This document shows, piece by piece, positions 46,940 to 56,400 of a stretch of 64,000 nucleotides of DNA (positions are counted from its first letter, which is position 1; each line of letters opens with the position of its first letter). Source of the DNA: Candidatus Lumbricidiphila eiseniae (GTDB lineage: Bacteria; Actinomycetota; Actinomycetes; Actinomycetales; Microbacteriaceae); contig NAEP01000049.1 in NCBI GenBank assembly GCA_002529645.1, positions 1 through 64,000 on the forward strand, read 5' to 3'. Position numbers and translations under genes: made by a program. The notes beneath the pieces are model-generated. The model searched no databases and had not been told where the DNA came from. It saw only the letters and a list, made by a program, of their open reading frames with translations.

Positions 46940-48598
46940 GTGCACAACCGTGTCACAGTCGCGAATGTTCTCCGCCTGCAGGTCGTTGTGGATGGCGCGC
47001 CCGATGTCCTAGCGGGGCGTGATCACCTGAATAGCACCGTTGCGTGGGTGCACGTGGCGGACAGCACCAGTGTTGCGACGGGGTTGGACGGGGGCGAGTT
47101 GCTCCTGTCGACGGGAACGGCATGGCCGTCAAGAGACGCTGACCTTGAGAGGTATCTTGGCCTGTTGCTGGAAGCAAAAATCAGCGGCATGATCGTGGAA
47201 TTGAGCGATGAGTTTCCACACATACCCGCATTAGCGATCAGACTGTTTGACCAAGCGCACACCCCCCTGATTGTCCTGCGTCACCCGATTCAGTTTGTCA
47301 GGGTAACCTCTGTTGTCCACCGACAGATAATTGCCGGTCAGGAGGCCGCACTGGATGCTCGGGCTACCGTTCACGCTCTTTTCACCGAGATGAGCCTTCG
47401 AGGCAGCCCGCTTGACTTCATCGTCGGAGAACTCGCTCGGGAGCTCTCCTCCACGGTCGTTCTTGAGGATGAAGACCGGCGAGTTATCGCCTTCGCGGGA
47501 GATGACGGATCCGCTCTGATCGGATGGGAAAAGCTGTCTGCTCGCATTAGTTCGGAAGCGGCCTGGGGATCCTCGCGTACCGGGCGAACCGCGGACTGTG
47601 ACGAATCCGCCTTCCTCATTTCCCCGATTGCGGCCAGGGGACGCAGGTTCGGCAACTTGATTGTGTTTCCGAGTAGGCCCCATCTGGCGGGCCGTGCCAC
47701 AGTGCTCGAACAGGGAGCTATCGCTCTCGCACTCAACAGGCTCACCTCCGATGATCCTGTTGAGTGGACGCGGCAGTCGGAGCGACTGCTTGTCGAAGCG
47801 CTGATTTCTGGTAGGTATCGAAGTCAACAAAGCCTTCTCGGTCAGCTCGATGGGATGGGTTTCCCCACGACAGGACGCGAGTTTGCCGCGCTCGCCCTGG
47901 CTGTGCGGGGAGCGGAACCGTTGAAGAAATGGGCCGACTTCCTGAACCTCCGGCTGAAAGAAGCCGGTGTTGCCTCGATTGTGGCCATAACCGACTCGAT
48001 GAGCGGTCGGCGGGTTATCACGGCAATCGTGTCGCACGACCCGCAACTGGTTCTATCAGAGCTGTGGGTTCGGCACCTGGCGTCTACCCTGAACCGAGGT
48101 GCTGGTGCAGATGATTTCTCCGCGCTACTGTCGGTGGGGCAGAGCGTAGACTCCGTTGATGATCTGTTAAGGTCACTGATCAACGTGCGCGATAGTCACG
48201 ATTTTTCACCGACGATGCAGGTTGGGCGAATTGATGTGTGGCGAGCTACCGATCGACCGATAGATTACCTACTGGCTGCACTGGCGCAAGACGGTCGCGC
48301 GCGCTGGTTCATTGACCAAACACTGGGGCCTCTGCTTCGACACGATGGGGCACACGGCTCGGACCTGATCTCGGTTCTTGAGGCGTGCGTGCGGGCACCG
48401 GGAAACCGGAGCGCAGCGGCGAAAGCAAGTCTCCTCTCACGCTCTGTTTTCTACCAGCGGATTGCTGTCATTGAAAATCTTCTCGGGGTGAGTCTCAGGG
48501 ATGGCTCCACGCTCTCCGCTCTTCACACGGCCCTCACCCTGTACCGAACACGGGGCACGGTGAACCCCGGGCAATGGGATCGCCTCGTGACGGGCTGA
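46940..48598 (+). CDS. PucR-family transcriptional regulator
   Basis: A 552-residue regulator. The N-terminal PucR domain (about 1-125: VTVANVLRLQVVVDGAPDVL, AWVHVADS, GGELLLSTG) is followed by a GGDEF-like central region and a C-terminal HTH_30 domain (VRAPGNRSAAAKASLLSRSV, then FYQRIAVIENLLGV). Such proteins control purine and polyamine/GABA catabolism. The GTG at 46940 follows GGAGGAG. It sits between the catabolic genes and the ABC transporter and probably regulates both. Confidence 0.87.
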   Translation: MHNRVTVANVLRLQVVVDGAPDVLAGRDHLNSTVAWVHVADSTSVATGLDGGELLLSTGTAWPSRDADLERYLGLLLEAKISGMIVELSDEFPHIPALAIRLFDQAHTPLIVLRHPIQFVRVTSVVHRQIIAGQEAALDARATVHALFTEMSLRGSPLDFIVGELARELSSTVVLEDEDRRVIAFAGDDGSALIGWEKLSARISSEAAWGSSRTGRTADCDESAFLISPIAARGRRFGNLIVFPSRPHLAGRATVLEQGAIALALNRLTSDDPVEWTRQSERLLVEALISGRYRSQQSLLGQLDGMGFPTTGREFAALALAVRGAEPLKKWADFLNLRLKEAGVASIVAITDSMSGRRVITAIVSHDPQLVLSELWVRHLASTLNRGAGADDFSALLSVGQSVDSVDDLLRSLINVRDSHDFSPTMQVGRIDVWRATDRPIDYLLAALAQDGRARWFIDQTLGPLLRHDGAHGSDLISVLEACVRAPGNRSAAAKASLLSRSVFYQRIAVIENLLGVSLRDGSTLSALHTALTLYRTRGTVNPGQWDRLVTG

Positions 48599-48615
48599 AC
48601 CGTGACCAGGCCGAG

Positions 48616-48669
48616 CCGGGATCACCCAAGCAGTCCACGTAGCGGACGCACCGGCGGTGGGTGAACCGG
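48616..48669. terminator. Long-range stem between convergent pucR and potC-like genes
   Basis: CCGGGATCACCC (48616-48627) pairs with GGGTGAACCGG (48659-48669) around an inner hairpin GTCC/GGAC. A T-run is missing, so it may be a two-way folding barrier rather than a standard terminator. The rest of the gap to 48782 holds three copies of CGTGCAAA. Confidence 0.35.
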
Positions 48670-48782
48670 ATGCACACGTCAAAACTCTCCACGGTGTGGC
48701 GTAGAACATAGGGCGCTCGAAGCAAACGTGCAAACGTGCAAACGTGCAAACAGAAAGTACATCAAATTTTGGGGGAAACGTA

Positions 48783-49592
48783 CTAGTGTTTCGCGAGTGC
48801 CTTAGCCCGTGCCGCTCGGCTGAACTGCACGACAAGAACGAAGATGATCGCAAACAAGAACACCGCTGAGGCAATAACGTTCGCAGCTGCCGGAATGCCG
48901 CGTGCCGCCGAGATGTAAACATACTTGGGAAAGGTTTGAACAGATCCCGAGTTGAAGTTTGTGATAATGAAGTCGTCAAAACTCAGCGCGAACGACAGTA
49001 GGGCTGCGGCAAGAATGCCCGGAAAGAGCAGTGGAAATGTAATTCGCCAAAACACCTGCAGGGGGGATCCGTAGAGGTCGCGGCCTGCTTCTTCGAGCGT
49101 AGGGTCGATGCTCGCCACCCGCGCCTTGACGGTAACAACAACGAAGCTAATGCAAAACATCGTGTGGGCGATAATGATCGTTGTCATGTCTTTGGGAACT
49201 CCCGCAGCAAGAAACTGCGAAGCAAGACCCGCACCGAGCACAACCTCCGGAGTGGCCATCGGCAGGAACAATAATAGGCTGACTGCTCCGCGGGCCCCGA
49301 ACCGGTACCGCACCAGAGCAATGGCAATCATCGTTCCGAGCGTCGTTGCGAGAACGGTTGCAATGATCCCAATGATAACGCTGTTGCCAAACGCTTCACA
49401 GACCGAACCATTCTCCACCTGACATACGGTGAGCCACTTATCGAAGGTGAACCCTCGCCACGAAATATTTGATTTGACCGAATCATTGAAGGAAAAAACG
49501 ATGGTGTACGCAATCGGAATAAGCAGAAACGTGAACGCGATGATCCCATAGACAGGCAGGAGCCACTTTCCGAATCCGAATCGACTCATCAC
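48783..49592 (-). CDS. potC: Polyamine ABC transporter permease (PotC type)
   Basis: A 269-residue inner-membrane permease with six helices (start SRFGFGKWLLPVYGIIAFTF). The EAA loop that contacts the ATPase reads LEEAGRDLYGSPLQVFWRIT. It is the last gene of potDABC-like order on this strand, overlapping the PotB gene by four bases. It imports putrescine/spermidine or a related amine into the cytoplasm. Confidence 0.88.
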   Translation of the reverse strand: MMSRFGFGKWLLPVYGIIAFTFLLIPIAYTIVFSFNDSVKSNISWRGFTFDKWLTVCQVENGSVCEAFGNSVIIGIIATVLATTLGTMIAIALVRYRFGARGAVSLLLFLPMATPEVVLGAGLASQFLAAGVPKDMTTIIIAHTMFCISFVVVTVKARVASIDPTLEEAGRDLYGSPLQVFWRITFPLLFPGILAAALLSFALSFDDFIITNFNSGSVQTFPKYVYISAARGIPAAANVIASAVFLFAIIFVLVVQFSRAARAKALAKH

Positions 49593-50500
49593 AGCAGATC
49601 CTCCGTTCCTAGTCGTTTGACGTAAACACCAACAATGATGAGGATCACTGCCATAAGAATGATAGACAGAGCCGCTGCTGCCGGATAGTTCTGGAGCACA
49701 AGGAAGTTCGTTTCGATGACGTTTCCTATCATCTGGGTGTCAGGAGCACCGAGGAAGTCTTTGCTCGCATTAACATAGTCTCCTGCAGCGGGAATGAATG
49801 TAAGAAGAGTGCCCGCGATGATTCCCGGCATCGATAATGGAACGGTGATCTTGCGGAAGACCGTGAACGGGTTCGCGTAAAGGTCACTACCCGCTTCAAG
49901 GTATCGGAGGTCGAGCCGTTCCAAGCTCGTGTAGAGAGGCAGCGTCATAAACGGAATAAAGTTGTATGCCAAACCAAAAATAACCGCGGCAGGTGTCCCG
50001 GTAAAATGTGCATCAGGAGCAAGGAGTGACAGCGCCTTGAGCGAAGTAATGATCAGCGACTCGTCAGCAAGAATTTGCTTCCACGCCAGGGTTCTCAGCA
50101 AGAAACTAATAAAAAACGGTGCAATGACGAGGACAAGCATAAGACCCTGCAGCATCGGCCGTGACCTGGCCTTAACACCGATGAGGTAAGCGAGCGGATA
50201 GCTAAACAGCAGCGCAATGACGGTTGCGATAATCGCGTAGCCAAAAGATCGCAGAATGTGCGGCAAATACATCCTGATAACATCTGTGTAATTAGCCCAG
50301 TTAAACCCGTAGTCATACTGTCCAATATCACCATCCAGGTGCGGAACCTGTAGCGCAGTAAAAAAGAGAGACACCAGCGGTGCGAGGAAAAAAAGGACGA
50401 GATAGAGAACCCCGGGAAGCAAAAGCAGGAGCGCAACCGGGCTCTTTTTCCGCGGAGTTCGAACAACAACATCCGCCGCTGTGAATGCCGCGAACGCCAC
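49589..50500 (-). CDS. potB: Polyamine ABC transporter permease (PotB type)
   Basis: A 303-residue permease. KKSPVALLLLLPGVLYLVLF opens the first helix; the EAA loop is LEAGSDLYANPFTVFRKITV. A large periplasmic loop (about 60-100, DGDIGQYDYGFNWANYTDVI) is typical of PotB. It is two bases downstream of the ATPase gene and overlaps potC. Confidence 0.88.
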   Translation of the reverse strand: MAFAAFTAADVVVRTPRKKSPVALLLLLPGVLYLVLFFLAPLVSLFFTALQVPHLDGDIGQYDYGFNWANYTDVIRMYLPHILRSFGYAIIATVIALLFSYPLAYLIGVKARSRPMLQGLMLVLVIAPFFISFLLRTLAWKQILADESLIITSLKALSLLAPDAHFTGTPAAVIFGLAYNFIPFMTLPLYTSLERLDLRYLEAGSDLYANPFTVFRKITVPLSMPGIIAGTLLTFIPAAGDYVNASKDFLGAPDTQMIGNVIETNFLVLQNYPAAAALSIILMAVILIIVGVYVKRLGTEDLL

Positions 50501-50502
50501 GG

Positions 50503-51681
50503 CTAGCTCTCCTCGAGTTCAGCGATCGCAATCGCCGCTGTTGAGTCATCCGCTGCGAACCGCGCAGCAGGAGATGGATCATCGGCAAGACCAAACCCGT
50601 GCCCGACCTGCCAGCTCACCCACACCTCGGCGCCAACGCCCGCAACCGGTCCAAATCCGAGATTCTGTGCAAACACAAGAAGGTTTCCCAGCGCTGGAAT
50701 ATTGACAAGGTACTGGGTGCTCACCCCGGAGAAGGACACGTCAACGATGCGCCCTTCTCCCAGAGTGTTGCTGTCACTACCGAGATCGGGAGCCTCGGTG
50801 TGCAGACTGAGTTTCTCGGGGCGCACACCCACGGTGATTTCTCCACGCTGTCGCTGTGTGCGAGATATCGGTACCGTAATGCGAAAGCCCTGCACATCAA
50901 GTGTGAGAGCTGTATCGGTCGACGAAACCACCGGGCCTGTAAAGAGATTAGACTGCCCAAGAAAGTTCGCGACAAACACTGTTCGTGGCAGTTCATAGAG
51001 TTCGTTTGGAGCGCCCATCTGTTCGATGCGGCCCTTGTTCATGACCGCAACTGTATCCGCCATGACCATCGCCTCCTCCTGGTCGTGGGTGACGTGCAAG
51101 AACGTCAGCCCCACATCCAGCTGAATGGACTTTAGCTCGAGCTGCATCTGCCTGCGCAGCTTAAGGTCGAGTGCGCCAAGGGGTTCGTCTAGAAGCAAGA
51201 GTGCGGGGCGGTTAACGATCGCTCTGGCAAGAGCAACCCGCTGTTGCTGTCCTCCCGAAAGCTGCTGCGGTTTCCTCTCGGCAAGCTGCTCGAGCTCAAC
51301 AAGTCGCAACGCCTCTCTCGCTTTCGCGAGAGGGTCGGGAACCGATCGTCGACGCAGTCCAAACTCGACGTTCTGCAGAACGCTCATGTGTGGAAAAAGT
51401 GCGTAGCTTTGGAACACCGTATTGACCGGCCGTTGATACGCCTTCGTCGAGGTGATGTCCTTGCCGCCAATGAGCACCCGCCCGCTTGTGGGTTCCTCTA
51501 GGCCAGCAACAAGCCGCAGTGTCGTTGTTTTACCACACCCGGAGGGACCAAGGAGAGCGAAAAATGACCCTGCGGGAACAACGAGATCCAGCTCCTCGAT
51601 CGCGGTGAACCCGAGGAACCGCTTACTGATCCCCTGGAGTTCAAGATCAGCACCACCGTCAGCGAATTGTCGTGTGAACAC
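50503..51681 (-). CDS. potA: Polyamine ABC transporter ATPase (PotA type)
   Basis: A 392-residue ABC ATPase with Walker A GPSGCGKTTTLRL, signature LSGGQQQRVALARA, Walker B LLLLDEPLGALD and the H-loop HVTHDQEEA. The C-terminal TOBE/regulatory domain spans about 270-370. It powers uptake through PotBC. The GTG at 51681 shares its G with the stop of the potD-like gene (TAGTG), so translation is coupled. Confidence 0.92.
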   Translation of the reverse strand: MFTRQFADGGADLELQGISKRFLGFTAIEELDLVVPAGSFFALLGPSGCGKTTTLRLVAGLEEPTSGRVLIGGKDITSTKAYQRPVNTVFQSYALFPHMSVLQNVEFGLRRRSVPDPLAKAREALRLVELEQLAERKPQQLSGGQQQRVALARAIVNRPALLLLDEPLGALDLKLRRQMQLELKSIQLDVGLTFLHVTHDQEEAMVMADTVAVMNKGRIEQMGAPNELYELPRTVFVANFLGQSNLFTGPVVSSTDTALTLDVQGFRITVPISRTQRQRGEITVGVRPEKLSLHTEAPDLGSDSNTLGEGRIVDVSFSGVSTQYLVNIPALGNLLVFAQNLGFGPVAGVGAEVWVSWQVGHGFGLADDPSPAARFAADDSTAAIAIAELEES

Positions 51682-52901
51682 TATTGCCCCAACGCAAGAG
51701 CCGAAAATGCAGCCTGATATTTCTGTTCCTCAGCCGTGGTCAACGAGCGGAAGACGTGCGCGTTCTTGAGGGTTTCTTGACTGGGGAAAATAAGCGGGTT
51801 GGATGCCAGTTCAGGATCGGTCTTTTCAGCCACCTCACGAGCGCCCTGAACCGGCGTGATGTATTGAACGTAGGCAGCAAGCTGGGCTGCAACCTCAGGG
51901 TCATAGTAGTAATTGATGAGCGCCTCAGCGTTGGTCTTGTGCGATGAACCGATGGGCACGAGGTAGTTATCGTTCCAGATCATTGTGCCCGCCTCCGGAA
52001 GAGCGAACTCCCATTTGTTACCAGCCTCACCATTGAGTGACGTGATGTCGCCCGACCAACAGATCGCCGCAAGCGCATCCCCGCTCTTGAGATCCTCGAG
52101 GTAGGAGTTCCCCTTGATGTTGCGAATCTGACCCGAAGAAAGTTGCTTGCGGAGCACCTCGATCGCATTGTCAAAGTCGGTCTCTTTCCATTGACTGGCG
52201 GGGTCAATACCGGCCTGGAGCAAGAGGAGACCCACCGTATCACGCATCTCAGAGAGCACGGTGACCCGCCCCTTGAGTTCCGGCTTCCAGAGGTCATCAA
52301 TAGACTTCAGCCCACCCGGAATTGCCTCCTTGTTCCAACAAATTCCCGCAAAACCTCCCTGCCATGGCAGAGAGTGCTTACGCCCCGGGTCAAAATCGAC
52401 ATTAACCAGCTGTGGGTTAAGGTTCTTAGCGTTGGGAATGTTGCTCAGGTTGAACTCCTGCGTGTAGCCGAGACGAATCCAGCGAGCAACCATCCAGTCG
52501 GTGAGACACACCGCGTCTGCACCGATGTCCTTACCCAGAGCAAGCTGGTCCTTGACCTTGCCGTAGAAAGTGTTGTTATCGTCGATGGCAACCTGGTAGT
52601 TGACCTTGATGCCAGTCCGCTTCCCAAACGCCTCAAGAGTCGGATAGGCCCCCTTGTCATCGGTGTCCATGTAGCCGGACCAGTTTGAGAAGTCAAGCTT
52701 CTTATCGGTCGCTGACGTGTCAGTAGCGGCTTTCGGTCCACTCGATTTGGCAGAGCCACTCGGGGAACAGGCAGCAAGCGCAAGGGCGGCAGCGGCGGCA
52801 CCCGCACCTCCGAGGAGCGCTCGCCGTGTCAGCTGTGATTTACGTGCCTGAGCAACGAGCTCACGCATCATCGGATCGTGGGATTCGGGCTGATTATTCA
52901 C
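51681..52901 (-). CDS. potD: Polyamine-binding lipoprotein (PotD type)
   Basis: A 406-residue substrate-binding protein. The N-terminus has a twin-arginine-type signal ending in a lipobox (LTRRALLGGAGAAAAALAL followed by AAC), so it is probably a Tat-exported lipoprotein. The mature part matches PotD/F (LDFSNWSGYMDTDDKGAYP, VCLTDWMVARWIRLG). It is first in the potDABC-like operon; a TACTGT...ACAGTA inverted repeat lies 65 bases upstream. Confidence 0.88.
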   Translation of the reverse strand: MNNQPESHDPMMRELVAQARKSQLTRRALLGGAGAAAAALALAACSPSGSAKSSGPKAATDTSATDKKLDFSNWSGYMDTDDKGAYPTLEAFGKRTGIKVNYQVAIDDNNTFYGKVKDQLALGKDIGADAVCLTDWMVARWIRLGYTQEFNLSNIPNAKNLNPQLVNVDFDPGRKHSLPWQGGFAGICWNKEAIPGGLKSIDDLWKPELKGRVTVLSEMRDTVGLLLLQAGIDPASQWKETDFDNAIEVLRKQLSSGQIRNIKGNSYLEDLKSGDALAAICWSGDITSLNGEAGNKWEFALPEAGTMIWNDNYLVPIGSSHKTNAEALINYYYDPEVAAQLAAYVQYITPVQGAREVAEKTDPELASNPLIFPSQETLKNAHVFRSLTTAEEQKYQAAFSALALGQ

Positions 52902-52965
52902 CGGTGCACTCCATTTCGCTCAAATGCGACGGACTATCGGTCACGTCATTGCTGTGTTGAATCGC

Positions 52966-52992
52966 TACTGTACAAGATAATTCCGAACAGTA
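52966..52992. promoter_or_regulatory. TACTGT-N15-ACAGTA inverted repeat upstream of potD
   Basis: Perfect six-base arms at 52966-52971 and 52987-52992, 65-91 bases upstream of the potD-like start. Position and similarity to the element before the PucR gene suggest a shared operator. The flanking DNA is AT-richer than its surroundings, as expected for a promoter. Confidence 0.4.
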
Positions 52993-53413
52993 TGACCGTT
53001 GTGATGAAACTCACCTAAGAGGTCCATGAAAATGGTGGATGCTCGACCAATGGGAGCCTGCGGGTGGAAGGGTCGTGAAACCCCGGATGCTGTGAAAGAA
53101 TCGTGAAACCCCGGAAACTGCGATGGGAATCACGGTGATTTCAATGATCGCGAGGCTTAAAACTACTGAGAGGTTCATGAAGACCTACCAGTGCGGCGGC
53201 CGCTCCCGCAAAATTCGATCGTCCTCCCCGGCACGCCGGGCTTCAGGCTGTTCGTCACGACCGAACTGGCTCGACCCATCAGCTCCGGGCGCGGTCGTCA
53301 GCGACGCCCTGCGACCGCCCGAGGTCTTCACAATGCGTTGACGCGGACGCGCGGCCGATGAATCAACATCCGGAGAGTCGCCCTCCGGGGAACCATCGTC
53401 CGGCACCACCGAA
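52993..53413. other. Intergenic stretch between potD and the helicase-like gene
   Basis: About 420 bp. A direct repeat TCGTGAAACCCCGGA occurs at 53073 and 53101. From about 53185 to 53413 the minus strand has an open frame that continues the low-complexity tail of the helicase-like protein in another frame (DDGSPEGDSP). No other gene is recognised. Confidence 0.5.
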
Positions 53414-56400
53414 TCAGTCCTCCCCCGCCGACGAGAAACCCGTGCTCGAAGAAAGAGTTCCCGTCGCGGAAGGATCCACGACCGGCGATGAACCCACAGT
53501 TCCGAGAAAATCGCCGTCCGGGGAGCCATCCAGGGTTGTCAAGGAGGCCGTGGCCACGAGGGTCTCATCAGCCGAGGCATCCTGGGCCAGCGGCTTGTCG
53601 TCACTGAGTGACGGAACGGTTGACGCTGTGACACCGAGCGGGGCTCCCAGCACTGTTGCCACCCGCGCAACCACACCCGCCGGGTTACTGAAAAGCTCAA
53701 ACGTATGAACACGCAGGTAGTGCCATCCAAGTCGCCGCAGCAGATCGGGCCGCAGCCGAAGCGATTCCCGGAGGCTGAGCTTGGTGAGAACCTCGTCGGT
53801 CTCTACAACCACCGCTTTGCCGTTGTAGCTGGCCGCGAGCGCGAGCCGACCGTGATACCCCAGGCTCACGTGGATCCCGACCTTGAGCAGCCGCGACGCA
53901 AGGTCACGGACCATCACACTCGCCACTGGCGGTGGCACCTGTGGCCCACCACCCGCCATCAGTTCCTCAGTTTTTCGCAGCACTCCCGCAAGCGCTAACA
54001 CTCCGTGCGACTGCCGATCGGCGTCGATCTCGTCCGGCGCAAATGCCGCGACAATCTCCAGTGAACGCCGCGCTCGGGTCATCGCAATGGCAAGCAACCG
54101 TGCCCCTCTGGGCTCGCTCAGGGCGCCAAACGATGAGAGTAGGCGCCCGTGCGGGGTGCGTCCGTACCCAACCGAGAAAATAACCCGATCCCGACTCTGT
54201 GCCACCGACTGTTCGATTGTGAGGACAGTAAACGGTTCCGCTTGATCCTTCAGGATGAAATCCGTCAAATCGTTGCGCCGCGCGAACGCAGCAAGCACCG
54301 CCTGGTGCACCCGCGCTGCGTGCGTCGGGTTCGTGGTGACAACCATGAGCGATTCCCGCGGCCGATGTACCGCGTGTTCAATAACCAACTCCACGACCTT
54401 CGCCACTTCAACATCGGTCGATTCCACCAGGCCGGTTTCCGCGTCGGGTAAACCCGTTCCGGCCACGCTGTGGAGCACAAGGCTCGTGCGACCGAGGAAG
54501 CTTCCGGCCCACGGTAAAGACTCGATACGGCCCGAGTAGAAGAACCGATTGACCATCTCCGACAGTTCCTCACCCCCCGCCCGATAACTACGGGTAAGAC
54601 TCAGGGTCGGCAACAGTTCTGCGAGCCGTGCGAGGGCGGAGTCCGCGTGCAGCGCGTCGGCGTTGTACTGCAGGTCAGCATCAATACCGTACTGAAGATC
54701 GGTGGATGCCTCGACCTCCGCCGCATCATCCCCACCGTCAAGAATCGCAATCTCGAACTGCGTGGGCGTCTGTGTCACCGGATCGCCGAGCGCAATGACC
54801 TGCTGTGCACGCCGGATGGCACCGAGATTTTCGGCTATTGTCGTTGCACCGGCATCCACCAGTATGACCACATCAAACTGGATACTGTCGTCAATGTGTG
54901 ACACCTCGTAGGGCGAGCTGAGCCAGACCGGTGCGAGCACCCGCATCAGGTGTGGGGCCACCTCCTGCAGCTGACCAGACCGCACCTGGTCACCACGTAG
55001 CACTCGCTTCAACGCCTCGGCTTCGTGAGCGTGGTCCAAAATCGCGACCCGCCAGTTTTCTGCCATTCGCCACGCGAGGGCTGGGCCGGCCGCTGCGGCA
55101 TGCGCGCCGTCCACGAGCCGGAAGTCGTTCTCCAAGCGATCCAACATTGCGGTGTCGGCACCGAGCAGGGCACGCTGTTCCGAAAGCATGAGCTCGAGCG
55201 CCGACTGCCACCAGCACAGTTCGAGTTCTCCTGCGACCAGTTCCGCCGGAACGTGTCGCTGTGCGAGATCCGCAAGAAGAGGATCGAGTCCCAACTCCCG
55301 CAACCGTGCGGCCAATGATGTGCGCTCGTGCAGGTTGTTGAGGGCGTCGGTCTCTGAGGTCAAGCCCGTCACCGTCGCGACCAGTTCCCGCACGGGCCGC
55401 GCCGCGAGCTGCCGCGGTGTCCCACTGAGGTGAAACGGTTCATCCAACTCTGACAGTTCACTGACAACCCGCTGGTAGAGCCGCGCAACCTCATCAATCC
55501 CGGTCGGCACTGTCGGCACCGCACCGGCCTCCGAATACCGTTGCCAGAGCGTCCGCTGCTGCTGGATGCTCCGCAGCGCCGCCGCCAGATCATCCACCCG
55601 TGCTCCCGGACGAACAAACTCCATCGCGTGGCGGCGTAACCGCCGTCGACTGGAGCTGGAAAGTCGCGGGGTTTCCCGCTTCGGCAGTACCGCCTCAATG
55701 AGTTCCCCGAGCGGGCGGTCGAAGACAGAGGGATGGAACGCATCAAGGCTTTCTCGAACCTCTAGCAGCAACCGCAAGAACACGCCCAGTTCCGCGATCG
55801 ACTCGAACGGACGCAGTCGTGTCTGCGCAATGAGTAGCCGCCCGCTCTCGAGGAGCTTGGGCAGATCCTGCTCCCGCAGTTGCTTCGCCGTTGCGTGAGC
55901 CCGCTGCGCGGACTCGGAGGAGTCAAAGGTCGCGCCGTACCAGGGTGACTCGCCCGGGGTGTGCCGAAACTCCCCGAGTTCTGCGGCTTTCACCATGTCG
56001 GCGGCAACGGCATCTCGGTTCTGTGCCAGCGTCAATAGCGCGTGCGGGCCGAGTCGGGCCAGTGTTGCGGGCGGCGTGTGGCTGCCCGTGAGGCGCGACA
56101 GGGCCTCTAGGGCGTCCAGCGGTGATACGTGAAGTTCAGGATCTGTGCGGGTGAGCGCTGCCCGATAGTCGATTAATACTTTCCGCAGCCGTACGAGAGC
56201 GTCGTCAATATCCGCGGTGTGCGGTCGTTCGGTCTTTTCGTGTCGGCCGATGGTGTGTATCAGGTCGCGTTTGAGGGTTCGGGTTCTCACGGCCATCCCG
56301 TTCAAACCAACGTGCCCGAGCCGGTGGACAATGCCATCGAGACTAGACCAGCGCGACCCCACCACAAGCACCCGTTTGTCGCGGGCGACGAGTGAGCCGA

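Noticed and set aside
53018-53180. AGAGGT repeat at 53018 and 53169 as an array member
   Set aside because: The spacing is 151 bp, not a multiple of 60-61, and the matching block is short.
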